Below, piece after piece: positions 1 through 7,945 of a stretch of DNA of 64,000 nt (position 1 is its first letter; the number at the start of each line of letters is the position of its first letter). The DNA is taken from NCBI RefSeq assembly GCF_007988805.1, contig NZ_BJUV01000018.1, positions 1-64,000 on the forward strand. The letters run 5' to 3'. Source of the DNA: Frigoribacterium faeni (GTDB lineage: Bacteria > Actinomycetota > Actinomycetes > Actinomycetales > Microbacteriaceae). A program made the position numbers and the translations under genes. The notes beneath the pieces were generated by a model, which was not told where the DNA came from, ran no database searches, and was given only the letters and a program-made list of their open reading frames with translations.

Positions 1-401
1 CCGCCCGCGAGCTCGCGGGCGAGGGCGGCGAGATCGGCGGGAGGGGCGGTGAGGGGCGTCTGCTCGAGGTGCTCGACGAACTCGGTGGTCGCGCCGGCGA
101 CGGCCGCGAGATCGTCCCAGTCCATCATCGAGTCGGGGTGCACGGTCGGCCGGATCTCGACGAGCGACGTGGCGGTGAGCGACAGCTGCCGGTGCGGCAG
201 CAGCACCTCGAACGACGACACCCGGGTGCCCCAGTAGTCGATGTACTCGTGCGTGGCCGCGACCGGTTCGATGCGCAGGTGCGACGAGAGGACGAACTGC
301 CCCTCCGTGTGCGCCGGCAGCATGCGCGCCTCGTTGTAGCTCGCCACGGCCTCGCCCTTGTACGAGAAGCCGGTCAGGTGCCGGATCCGCAGTCGGCTCA
401 C
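1..401 (-). CDS. Transglutaminase-like protein, N-terminal part (partial)
   Basis: The 133 visible residues start MSRLRIRHLTGFSYKGEAV and match the beta-rich N-terminal region that precedes the papain-like core in bacterial transglutaminase-like proteins (COG1305 type). The catalytic Cys-His-Asp core would lie beyond the window edge, so activity cannot be judged. The GTG start overlaps the stop of the alpha-E gene by four bases (GTGA), which indicates translational coupling. It is the third gene of an operon with a circularly permuted ATP-grasp protein and an alpha-E protein, a conserved bacterial trio thought to make or process an unknown peptide-like product. Family assignment is secure from sequence plus context; substrate is unknown. 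Confidence 0.8.
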   Translation of the reverse strand, partial: MSRLRIRHLTGFSYKGEAVASYNEARMLPAHTEGQFVLSSHLRIEPVAATHEYIDYWGTRVSSFEVLLPHRQLSLTATSLVEIRPTVHPDSMMDWDDLAAVAGATTEFVEHLEQTPLTAPPADLAALARELAG

Positions 402-1327
402 GATCGCTCACCGACCCAGGTCGGTGCGGCGCTCGTCGGGAAGTACCGCTGGCGGATCGCCTCGGAGGCGGCGCTGGTGGCCTCCTGCACGGCGTCCATC
501 TGGGCGGGGAGGTCCTCCAGGATCTCGGCGATCGGCTTGTACTCGAGCTCGCTCCGCATCTGGCCGAGGATGCGCACCCCGCTGTCGGAGGCGGCCACCC
601 GGTGGTTGGTCGGCTCGACCTCCCGGAGGCACGACTCGGCCCGACTGATCGCGAACAGCACGCTGCGCGGGAAGAGCCGGTCGAGCAGGAGGAACTCCGC
701 CGCGTTGCGCGCGCTCGGCACCCCCTTGTAGGTGCGGAGGTAGGCCTCGTAGGCGCCGCACGAACGCAGGATCGTCGTCCACGACGGCCCCGACGCCTCG
801 GTGAGCGTGCGGGTCGCGAGCAGCCGAGCGGTCATGTCGGCCCGCTCGATCGAGCGTCCGAGGGTGAAGAACTGCCACACCTCGTCGCGGCTCGTCGCCG
901 ATTCGATGATGCCGACGGCCAGGGCGCTGCGCTCGCGCACCCAGCCGAAGAACTCGTGCACCTTGTCGCCGGCCACCTTGCGGGGCATGCGCGCCCGCGT
1001 GGTGTTCAGGCACTCCCAGAGCTCGGTCGAGACGATCTCGCGCGCCCGCCGGGCGTTCTCGCGGGCGGCGCCCAGCGAGTACGCGATCGACGCCGGGTTG
1101 TGCCGGTCGACGGCGAGCATCGAGAGCACGTCGCCGCGGGTGAGCACGACGTCGTCGGGGGCGTCGCTGCCCATGACGGCGAGCAGGCTGCGGCAGGCGG
1201 CGTCCTCCTCGATCCACGGGTCCTCGAGCAGCAGCTGGAGATGGACGTCCAGGATGCGCGCGGTGCCGTCGGAGCGCTCGATGTACCGCCCGATCCAGAA
1301 CAGGCTCTCGGCGATGCGGCTCAGCAT
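398..1327 (-). CDS. Alpha-E domain protein
   Basis: 309 residues, starting MLSRIAESLFWIGRYIERSD, the hallmark opening of alpha-E (COG2307) proteins. It is all-helical, with the family motif LGRSIERADMTARLL near residue 160 and SVLFAISR near 245. No enzymatic activity is established for the family; the constant pairing with circularly permuted ATP-grasp enzymes suggests a partner or accessory role in an amide-bond-forming complex. The ATG start sits inside the end of the ATP-grasp gene (ATGCTGA, 7-nt overlap) and the stop overlaps the transglutaminase start, so the three genes are translationally coupled. Confidence 0.9.
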   Translation of the reverse strand: MLSRIAESLFWIGRYIERSDGTARILDVHLQLLLEDPWIEEDAACRSLLAVMGSDAPDDVVLTRGDVLSMLAVDRHNPASIAYSLGAARENARRAREIVSTELWECLNTTRARMPRKVAGDKVHEFFGWVRERSALAVGIIESATSRDEVWQFFTLGRSIERADMTARLLATRTLTEASGPSWTTILRSCGAYEAYLRTYKGVPSARNAAEFLLLDRLFPRSVLFAISRAESCLREVEPTNHRVAASDSGVRILGQMRSELEYKPIAEILEDLPAQMDAVQEATSAASEAIRQRYFPTSAAPTWVGERS

Positions 1328-3033
1328 GATGACCCTTCGATGGCGGTGGACTGTTGCTGCTGCTGCGCCTGCTGGTCGTTGCGCGGATCGTCCTGCGGGG
1401 CGTGGTCGGGACTGTGATCGCCCGGCGGGGCCGCCGCCGCGATGATCGGGATCGACTGCGTCGGGGTCGTCTGCTCGGCGATCAGGGCGCTCACGTCGTG
1501 ACCCGCCCAGGTGTTCACGTCGCCGCCGACGATCCAGGTGTCCTTCGAGCCGCCGCCCTGGCTGCTGTTGACGACGAGCTGCCCCTCGGGCAGCGCGACG
1601 CGGGTCAGCCCGCCCGGCAGCACCCAGACGTCGTCGCCGTCGTGCACCGCGAACGGCCTCAGGTCGGCGTGCCGGGGGCGGAGGCCCTCGTCGACGAGGG
1701 TCGGGATCGTGCTCAGCTGGACCACCGGCTGCGCGATCCAGCCGCGGGGATCCTCCAGGAGGCGGGCGCGCAGGTCGTCGAGCTCGCGGCGGCTCGCGGC
1801 GGGTCCGACCACGAGGCCCTTGCCGCCCGAGCCGTCGACCGGCTTCACGACGAGCTCGTCGAGCCGGTCGAGCACCTCCTCGAGGGCGGCCGGGTCCTCG
1901 AGACGCCAGGTGCGCACGTTCGGGAGCAGCGCCTCCTCGCCCAGGTAGTACCGGATGAGCTCGGGCAGGTACGTGTAGACGAGCTTGTCGTCGGCCACGC
2001 CGTTGCCCACCGCGTTCGCGATGGTCACGGTGCCGAGGCGAGCGGCCATCAGGAGGCCCGGCGAACCCAGCACGGAGTCGGCCCGGAACTGCAGCGGGTC
2101 GAGGAACTCGTCGTCGACGCGGCGATAGATGACGTCGACCCGTTCGGGGCCGCCGGTGGTCCGCATGAAGACGCGCCCGCCGGAGCAGTAGAGGTCGCGC
2201 CCCTCGACCAGCTCGACGCCCATCAGCCGGGCCAGCAGGGTGTGCTCGTAGTAGGCCGAGTTGAAGACGCCGGGCGTCAGCACGACGACCGTGGGCTCGT
2301 CGACCCCCGACGGCGCGCTCTTCTTCAGCGCCGAGAGCAGCCGGTTCGGGTAGTCGCCGACCGGGCGCACCCGCATCGAGACGAACAGCTCGGGCAGGGT
2401 CTGCGCCATGACCCGCCGGTTCGAGATGACGTAGCTGACGCCGCTCGGCACGCGCACGTTGTCCTCGAGCACGCACCAGGCGCCGGCCTCGTCGCGGATC
2501 AGGTCGATGCCCGAGACCTGGATGCGCACGCCGTTGGCCGGCTCGATGCCCGCCGCCTGGCGGTGGAAGTGACTCGACGAGGTCAGCAGACTCGCGGGGA
2601 TCACCCCGTCGGCGACGGCGCGCTGCGGGCCGTAGACGTCGGCGAGGAACGCCTCGAGCGCCTTCACCCGCTGCTTGATGCCCTTCTCGACGCCCGACCA
2701 TTCGTCCTGCTCGACCACGCGCGGCACCGCGTCGAGCGGGAACGGCCGCTCCTCGCCGGCGAAGTCGAAGGTGACGCCCTGGGCGAGGTACGAGTCGGCG
2801 AGAGCGGCGGTGCGACCGCGGAGGTCGTCCTGCGTCATGCCCTCGAGCGTCGCGTGGATGTCGGCGTAGGCGCGCCGGGCCCGCCCCTCGGACTCGAACA
2901 TCTCGTCCCAGGCGGTCGGAGCGGTGCGGGTGCTGGCGGCGATGCCGCTCGTGCGGCTGCCGCCGCGCAGACCCGGGCGGCGGCCGCCGCCGCGACCCGT
3001 CGTGGCCGCGTATCCGTCGAAGAGGTCGCCCAT
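1321..3033 (-). CDS. Circularly permuted ATP-grasp protein
   Basis: 570 residues, COG2308-like circularly permuted ATP-grasp type 2. Family signatures visible are GIKQRVKALEAFLADVYG (about residue 120), VLEDNVRVPSGVSYV (about 205), the glycine-rich LVVKPVDGSGGKGLV loop (about 400) and GGLTRVAL with VNSSQGGGSKDTWI near the C terminus. Members are predicted ATP-dependent carboxylate-amine ligases acting on a peptide or amino-acid substrate. The chosen ATG is six bases after a TACGGT -10 box (3040-3045, minus strand), so the operon mRNA is probably leaderless; the open frame upstream lacks family sequence. The C-terminal 40 residues are Gln/Pro-rich and probably disordered. Confidence 0.92.
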   Translation of the reverse strand: MGDLFDGYAATTGRGGGRRPGLRGGSRTSGIAASTRTAPTAWDEMFESEGRARRAYADIHATLEGMTQDDLRGRTAALADSYLAQGVTFDFAGEERPFPLDAVPRVVEQDEWSGVEKGIKQRVKALEAFLADVYGPQRAVADGVIPASLLTSSSHFHRQAAGIEPANGVRIQVSGIDLIRDEAGAWCVLEDNVRVPSGVSYVISNRRVMAQTLPELFVSMRVRPVGDYPNRLLSALKKSAPSGVDEPTVVVLTPGVFNSAYYEHTLLARLMGVELVEGRDLYCSGGRVFMRTTGGPERVDVIYRRVDDEFLDPLQFRADSVLGSPGLLMAARLGTVTIANAVGNGVADDKLVYTYLPELIRYYLGEEALLPNVRTWRLEDPAALEEVLDRLDELVVKPVDGSGGKGLVVGPAASRRELDDLRARLLEDPRGWIAQPVVQLSTIPTLVDEGLRPRHADLRPFAVHDGDDVWVLPGGLTRVALPEGQLVVNSSQGGGSKDTWIVGGDVNTWAGHDVSALIAEQTTPTQSIPIIAAAAPPGDHSPDHAPQDDPRNDQQAQQQQQSTAIEGSSC

Positions 3034-3317
3034 GGCACGACCGTACCGACGGGGTGTTGCGGGGGTGTTTCCACCCGGGGGCGGGGGTGTTGCGCCGCCG
3101 CCGTAGCCCCTGCGGCAGGCGAGCCTCGGTCGTGGAGATGAGGGGACGTCATCCGAGCGGACGACATCCGGTAACGGAAGCGCAACGGGCCTGTCCGAGC
3201 CCCCACCGGACACGTACGTTCGGTGGTGTCGACCTCGGATCGCCGGGTCGACGGTTCATCGCCCTCCGTGGATCGGGGCGCATCGGACGGGGATCGATCC
3301 ACACGAAGGGCTTCATC

Positions 3318-5006
3318 ATGAACACCACCTGGCAGAGGGCGCTGGCCATCCCGGCGACCGTCTCGATCGCGCTCGGAGGAGCGCTGATCTCCGTCGCTCC
3401 GGCCATGGCCGCCGAGCCCGCCGTCACGCCGACCAGCGAGACGAGCGCCCCGCCGGCCCCCGACGCCGTCGTCACCGAGACCCCCGCCGCGGTCGAGACC
3501 CCCGCCGAGGAGGCGCTGATCACCGACCCGACGGAGGCACCGGTCGCCGAGACGCCCGCGACCGACGCACCCGCCGAGGTCCCGATCGACGACGCCGTCG
3601 AGACCCCCGCCGAGGAGGCGCCGGTCGCCGACCCGACGGAGGCACCGGTCGCCGAGACGCCCGCCACCGACGCCGACGCCGAGGTCCCGGCCGACGACGC
3701 CGACGAGAGCCTGGTCGGCGCCGCCGCCATCGCCGCCGCCCCGGTCGTCACCAGCCCGGCCCCGGAGAGCACCGTCACGGTGACCCCGCAGGACGGCGGC
3801 ACGCCCAGGAAGTCGCCCGTTACGTTCACGGGCACGGCCCAGCCCGGCGCCGTCGTGAAGATCCGGCTCGACCCGAGCTCGGCGATCTCCGGCGTGCAGT
3901 ACGCCGAGGTCCCCGTGGCCGCCGACGGCAGCTGGAGCACGACGCTGACGATCGCGAACACGGTCTGGGATCTGACCACCCGTCAGTACGAGGCCGGTGC
4001 CGACGGCGCCCCCACCGGGGTCGCCTCGCCCGAGACGAAGCTGAGATTCGTCCTGAAGCTCGCCCTCGAGGACGCCCCCGCCGCACCCGTCATGATCTCG
4101 CCCGTCAATGGTGCGCAGATCGAGCCGACCGTCGCGCAGGGCGCGAACGGCGACGTCGCGCCGGTCCGCATCGTCATCACCGGCGTCCCCGGCGCCAAGG
4201 CCGAGTTCTCGTACCGCGAGATCGGCGGCAACGGCTATCGCACGGCCGTGCCGGAGCCGACCATCCCCGCCTCGGGCACGCTCACCTACGACGCGTACAT
4301 CCCCGCGGGCAAGTGGCGGATCAGCACGCGTCAGTACCTCGTGACGGCCGCGGGCACGCAGCTCAGCGAGAAGTCGGCCATCTCCGGCGGCCGGGCGATC
4401 GACCTGCACCCGAAGAACCTCGCCGCCCCGACCATCACCTCGCCGCGGGCCGGCGCGGTCGTGCCGACGACGGTCGAGTATCCGACCGACTACATCGGCG
4501 CCTCCGAGGACGCCGCCTTCCCGTCGCGCCCGACGGCGGAGATCCGCATCGAGGGCACCGGCATCGCCGGCGGGTACGTCGACCTCACCACCACGGGAGG
4601 CGGGTACTCCGGCCGCTACGCCGTCCCGGTCGGCGCCGACGGCCGCTGGTCGTTCCTCTCGTACGAGCAGCCCGGCCGCATCACCTACAGCGCCCGATCG
4701 GCGACCTACGCCGACGAGCGGTCGTACGACACCGACGCCATCCGTCGCGTGTCCGAGACCACCTCGATCGGCTTCACCGTCGAGGACCGCGGCGTCGGCG
4801 CCGTGACCCCCGCCGGCTCGACCGGAGGCGCCGGCACCGCGACGGGGACGGGCACCTCCGCGGGAGCCGGCGTCGGCCCCGGCGGCTCGGCCCTGGCCTA
4901 CACCGGCACCGACGAGCGCACGGCGACCGTGGGCCTGATCGGCGGCCTCCTGGTCGCCCTCGGACTCGGCGCCCTGGTCGTCGCACGCCGCCGCCGCTCC
5001 CTCTGA
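3318..5006 (+). CDS. Repeat-containing Ig-like surface protein with LAxTG sorting signal
   Basis: 562 residues. A signal peptide ends near AMAAEPA (about residue 33). Residues 59-128 are two acidic Pro/Thr/Glu-rich repeats of 35 residues. Beta-rich Ig-like segments follow, the first opening near VTSPAPESTVTVTP, each about 130 residues. The C terminus is LAYTG, a hydrophobic segment and RRRRRSL, a sorting signal of the LAxTG kind used by class E sortases of high-GC Gram-positives. It should therefore be covalently wall-anchored. ATG 3318 is chosen because the signal peptide begins there and GAAGG lies upstream. No enzymatic motif is seen; a stalk or adhesin role is inference. Confidence 0.85.
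   Translation: MNTTWQRALAIPATVSIALGGALISVAPAMAAEPAVTPTSETSAPPAPDAVVTETPAAVETPAEEALITDPTEAPVAETPATDAPAEVPIDDAVETPAEEAPVADPTEAPVAETPATDADAEVPADDADESLVGAAAIAAAPVVTSPAPESTVTVTPQDGGTPRKSPVTFTGTAQPGAVVKIRLDPSSAISGVQYAEVPVAADGSWSTTLTIANTVWDLTTRQYEAGADGAPTGVASPETKLRFVLKLALEDAPAAPVMISPVNGAQIEPTVAQGANGDVAPVRIVITGVPGAKAEFSYREIGGNGYRTAVPEPTIPASGTLTYDAYIPAGKWRISTRQYLVTAAGTQLSEKSAISGGRAIDLHPKNLAAPTITSPRAGAVVPTTVEYPTDYIGASEDAAFPSRPTAEIRIEGTGIAGGYVDLTTTGGGYSGRYAVPVGADGRWSFLSYEQPGRITYSARSATYADERSYDTDAIRRVSETTSIGFTVEDRGVGAVTPAGSTGGAGTATGTGTSAGAGVGPGGSALAYTGTDERTATVGLIGGLLVALGLGALVVARRRRSL
3492..3701 (+). repeat. Two tandem 105-bp repeats in the surface-protein gene
   Basis: Units 3492-3596 and 3597-3701 encode 35-residue blocks both opening VETPAEEA and containing DPTEAPVAETPATDA. 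They are in frame and nearly identical, so copy number could change without breaking the reading frame, as is common in wall-protein stalks. Confidence 0.9.
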
Positions 5007-5062
5007 TCCGTCGTCCGCTGCGATCCGCAGTCGAGGAGGTGGTGGTCGGGTCCCCGGGACCC

Positions 5063-5081
5063 GACCCGCGCCTCCTCGGCT
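5063..5081. repeat. Dispersed word GACCCGCGCCTCCTCGGCT, intergenic copy 1
   Basis: This word sits between the surface-protein gene and the small membrane-protein gene. The identical 19-mer recurs at 32750-32768 and 36325-36343, and its core appears in several coding regions. Confidence 0.75.
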
Positions 5082-5151
5082 CGGTGGACATCCCCCCAGC
5101 CGGAGGGACTAGCGTCGGATGAACCACTGAACGTCCCATCGGGAGGACCAC

Positions 5152-5364
5152 ATGCGTTTCCGTTACCTCGTCATCGCCCTCATCGCGTTCGTCGCGTACA
5201 CCTACGGCGCCAAGGCCGGCAAGGGTCGCTACAAGGAGATCTCGAACTACCTCGGCTCGTTCTGGAACGACCCCAAGGTGAAGAAGGCTCGCGCACAGGC
5301 GAAGAAGGACGTGACGAAGGCCCGCAAGGCCGCGGTCAAGAAGGCCAAGAAGCTCTCCAACTGA
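5152..5364 (+). CDS. Small lysine-rich membrane-anchored protein
   Basis: 70 residues: one N-terminal hydrophobic segment (residues 5-20, LVIALIAFVAYTYG), then a soluble region ending in a very basic helix with repeated K-K-A/R-K steps (residues 43-69). GGGAGGA lies 5-9 bases before the ATG. The arrangement resembles short actinobacterial membrane proteins with a cationic cytoplasmic or DNA-binding tail, but I do not recognise a named family. It is followed by a strong intrinsic-terminator hairpin, so it is the end of its transcription unit. Confidence 0.75.
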   Translation: MRFRYLVIALIAFVAYTYGAKAGKGRYKEISNYLGSFWNDPKVKKARAQAKKDVTKARKAAVKKAKKLSN

Positions 5365-5376
5365 GCCACCGCTGAA

Positions 5377-5412
5377 CGAGACCCCCGCCGACTCCGGTCG
5401 CCGGGGGTCTCG
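5377..5412 (+). terminator. Rho-independent-like hairpin after the lysine-rich protein gene
   Basis: The 11-bp perfect stem CGAGACCCCCG (5377-5387) and CGGGGGTCTCG (5402-5412) encloses a 14-base loop. It starts 12 bases after the stop. There is no U tract, as is usual in high-GC actinobacteria. Confidence 0.75.
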
Positions 5413-5446
5413 TCGTGTGACCGGTGGGCGCGAGTAGCATCGCGGC

Positions 5447-6250
5447 ATGCCCGAGGGTGACAGCGTCTACCTCCTCGCCGCGAGGCTCCGTCCCGCGCTC
5501 GTCGGGCGACTCGTCGCCGACGGAGAACTGCGGTCGGGCGACGCCGCCGGGACGCGGCTCGCGGGGCGGCGGATCACCGAGCTCGACACGCACGGCAAGC
5601 ATCTGCTGACCCGGTTCGACGACGGCACGACGCTGCACACGCACCTGCGTCTGCAGGGGTCGTGGACGCTCACGGGGGCGGGTCGCGCACTCCCCCGGCG
5701 TCTGCACCCGCAGGTGCGGGTGCGGGCCCGGCTCGACGACGGCCGGACGCTGTGGGGCGTCGACGTCCCCGTCGTGGACCTGGTGCCCACCGAAGCGGAG
5801 CGCACCCTGATCGGACATCTCGGCCCCGACCCGCTCCGCGACGACTGGGATGCCGAGGAGGCGCGGCGCCGGCTCGCCGCACGGCCCGACGTCACCGTCC
5901 GAGCGGCCCTGCTCGATCAGCGCCCGATGGCCGGCCTCGGCAATCTGTGGGCCAACGAGGTGGGTTTCCTGCGCGGGGTCCACCCCGCGACGCCTCTCGC
6001 CCACGTCGACCTGGGGAGACTCGTCGACGTCGCCGCGCGCGCCCTCCGCTTCTCCGTCAGGACACCGGGCGCGTACCAGGTGACGACGGGTCGGACGCGG
6101 CGGGGTGAGACGCACTGGGTCGTCGGGCGGGCCGGGCGCCCGTGCCTCCGCTGCGGCACCCCCGTGTCAGCCCTCGACGACCCGCCCGCTCAGGACGGCG
6201 GCACGCGACGAGCGTGGTGGTGCCCCCGCTGTCAGCCGGCCGCTCCCTGA
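5447..6250 (+). CDS. Fpg/Nei-family DNA glycosylase/AP lyase
   Basis: 267 residues. After Met removal the N terminus PEGDS supplies the catalytic Pro and Glu of the Fpg/Nei family, which excises oxidised bases and cleaves the abasic site by beta,delta-elimination. The conserved lysine is in THGKHLL (residue 51), the helix-two-turn-helix region is at MAGLGNLWANEV (about 162-173), and a four-Cys zinc finger (CLRCG ... CPRC) ends the protein. The PEGDS opening and divergent middle fit actinobacterial Nei-type enzymes better than Fpg. The ATG is six bases after TAGCAT (5435-5440), implying a leaderless mRNA. Confidence 0.9.
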   Translation: MPEGDSVYLLAARLRPALVGRLVADGELRSGDAAGTRLAGRRITELDTHGKHLLTRFDDGTTLHTHLRLQGSWTLTGAGRALPRRLHPQVRVRARLDDGRTLWGVDVPVVDLVPTEAERTLIGHLGPDPLRDDWDAEEARRRLAARPDVTVRAALLDQRPMAGLGNLWANEVGFLRGVHPATPLAHVDLGRLVDVAARALRFSVRTPGAYQVTTGRTRRGETHWVVGRAGRPCLRCGTPVSALDDPPAQDGGTRRAWWCPRCQPAAP

Positions 6251-6292
6251 CCGGCGGATCGACGCGTCGAGCGCTTCTCGTCGTCCGTCGGG

Positions 6293-6937
6293 TCAATCAG
6301 GCAGCTCGACGACGGTCAGCCGGGCGAGCATCGTCGCGGGGTCGTCGACACCGAGCGCGAGGAGCAGGTCCGCCCAGAGACGGCAGAGGTTGTACTGCGT
6401 CCGAGGCTCCTCGAAGCCGTTGTCCTCCGCCGTGACCAGCCCGTAGCTCGCTGCGAAGAACTGGGTCACGATCTCGCTCGCGGCTCGCGTCGTGACCAGG
6501 TCGCCCTCGCTGATGCTGCGCGCGATCATCTGCTCACCCGTCGCTCGCCACTGGAGGTCCCCGGCCGGGAACGAGAGCTCAGCGGCACGCTGCTCGAACG
6601 TCAGACGAGCCGCGGCCGCGGCGAGGGGGTTCCTCCGCGCGTCGAGCGCCGCAGACAGCAGGATGGTCAGCAGCTGCTCGAGGCCCGATCCGGGGCCGTC
6701 CGAGACCCGACGGATCAGCTCCGCCCATCGCGCACGCTGGTGCTGCACGATCGCGAGGGCGATGTCCTCCTTGGTCTCGAAGTGGTGATAGCCGACCGCC
6801 GACCTCGGGGCGTTCATCTCGGCGGCGATGCCGGCGATCGTGGTGCCGTGGTAACCCCGACGCGCGAAGACGGCGGCGGCCGCTCGCAGGATCTCGTCAC
6901 GTCGCTGTGCTTTCCGTCGATCCCGCGATGTTTCCAT
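6293..6937 (-). CDS. TetR-family transcriptional regulator
   Basis: 214 residues. The N-terminal helix-turn-helix covers residues 8-55 (RRDEILRAAAAVFARRGYHG through SAVGYHHFETKEDIALAIV), and a helical ligand domain follows. The recognition region resembles gamma-butyrolactone receptor-like TetR proteins, but the ligand cannot be deduced. The start is the ATG six bases after TACAGT (6944-6949, minus strand), giving a probable leaderless mRNA. It is divergent from the small ORF and WxL-like/DUF916 genes, with a palindrome at 7042-7061 between them, so these genes are its likely targets. Confidence 0.85.
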   Translation of the reverse strand: METSRDRRKAQRRDEILRAAAAVFARRGYHGTTIAGIAAEMNAPRSAVGYHHFETKEDIALAIVQHQRARWAELIRRVSDGPGSGLEQLLTILLSAALDARRNPLAAAAARLTFEQRAAELSFPAGDLQWRATGEQMIARSISEGDLVTTRAASEIVTQFFAASYGLVTAEDNGFEEPRTQYNLCRLWADLLLALGVDDPATMLARLTVVELPD

Positions 6938-7202
6938 TCCGTCACTGTAGGGATCCCAGCTCGATGGACGGCCACCCGTCGGACCGGGGTACAGAAACCG
7001 ATCCGAAAGTGGGGGGTTCGCTGATGCCGCTTTCGCCATACATTTGTCTTGCGAGACAGATCGCCATCGATGGCCTCGACGTCATGGCATTCGGGTGCCC
7101 GTCGACGGGCCATCCCGCCCGGCTCCAGACCGACGGCCCGACATCACGGGCCCGTCGACGCTCGAGCCGGGCGGCTCTCATCCGAGCCCGAGGAGGAGCA
7201 CC
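6938..7202. promoter_or_regulatory. Divergent regulatory region between tetR-like gene and WxL-like operon
   Basis: This 265-bp region has no convincing gene. It carries the TetR-gene -10 (TACAGT, 6944-6949), a near-perfect palindrome ATTTGTCT-TGCG-AGACAGAT (7042-7061) suited to a TetR dimer, and an AGGAGGAG Shine-Dalgarno sequence (7191-7198) for the small downstream ORF. The operator assignment is inferred from symmetry and position. Confidence 0.5.
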
Positions 7203-7415
7203 GTGAAATTGGTCATCGCGAGTTCGCGACCCCGTCCGCACAAGAAGAACCGACCGTTCCGACCGCACGTCGAGACGTTCATCTCCGCGGCGTCGGGCGA
7301 ATCGCTCCACCTCTCGTGCTTCTGCCAGTCGGGGGAGAACCACCTGACCCTGCCGGGAGCACGCCAATCCGTGCCGAGCCCTTCGGTCGACCGCTCCTGC
7401 GAATCACAGAAATGA
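7203..7415 (+). CDS. Putative small protein of 70 residues, unrecognised
   Basis: A GTG start lies six bases after a perfect AGGAGG (7191-7196) and opens a 70-codon frame with about 80% G/C at third positions. The product begins MKLVIASSRPRPHKKNRPF, is basic at the N terminus, has a CFC motif in the middle and shows no membrane segment or known domain. Its stop is 10 bases before the next ATG, whose own ribosome site is weak, so translational coupling to the WxL-like gene is plausible. A regulatory leader ORF or an actual small protein are both possible. Confidence 0.45.
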   Translation: MKLVIASSRPRPHKKNRPFRPHVETFISAASGESLHLSCFCQSGENHLTLPGARQSVPSPSVDRSCESQK

Positions 7416-7425
7416 GCTCACCATC

Positions 7426-7944
7426 ATGAAGAAGTCCACCCTCCTCAGCACCGCGGCCATCACCGGCCTCGTCGCCGCCGCCGCCTTCTCCGGCCAGGCC
7501 GCCTCCGCGGCCGACAGCACGATGACCGTCGCGGTCGCAGCGGGCAGCCTCTCCATCAGCGCCCCGACCGCCGGCGACCTCGGGTCGGTCGCACCCGGGT
7601 CCACCGGGACGGCCACGCTGGCCGGCGTCGAGGTCACCGACGCCCGAGCCGGCACCGTCGGCTGGCCGGCGACGGTCGCGATCTCCGACTTCACCTCGGC
7701 CACCCTGTCCGAGACGATCCCCGCCACGAACCTGTCGTACGCACCCGGAGTCGCCGCCACGACGGGTACCGCGACCGTCACGGCCGCGCCGGCGACCGGC
7801 GGGACGGCCTCGGCCGTCCAGACCGCGACCGACGTGTCGGGGAACAACACGGCGACCTGGGACGGCACGCTCGATCTCACCGTCCCCGCCGACGCTCTCG
7901 CCGCACCCGACTACACGGCGACCGTCACGCACTCCGTCGCCTGA
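7426..7944 (+). CDS. Secreted WxL-like surface protein
   Basis: 172 residues with a classical signal peptide (MKKSTLLSTAAITGLVAAAA, cleavage near ASA-AD, residue 29). The mature part is one beta-sandwich of about 140 residues rich in Thr, Ala and Val, with VGWPATVAISDFT in the middle and ATWDGTLDLTVPADALAAPD near the C terminus. This resembles a WxL-like surface domain family of actinobacteria that sits beside DUF916 proteins. The next gene begins one base after the stop and encodes the DUF916 partner. Function is probably cell-surface binding; the ligand is unknown. Confidence 0.75.
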   Translation: MKKSTLLSTAAITGLVAAAAFSGQAASAADSTMTVAVAAGSLSISAPTAGDLGSVAPGSTGTATLAGVEVTDARAGTVGWPATVAISDFTSATLSETIPATNLSYAPGVAATTGTATVTAAPATGGTASAVQTATDVSGNNTATWDGTLDLTVPADALAAPDYTATVTHSVA

Positions 7945-7945
7945 C

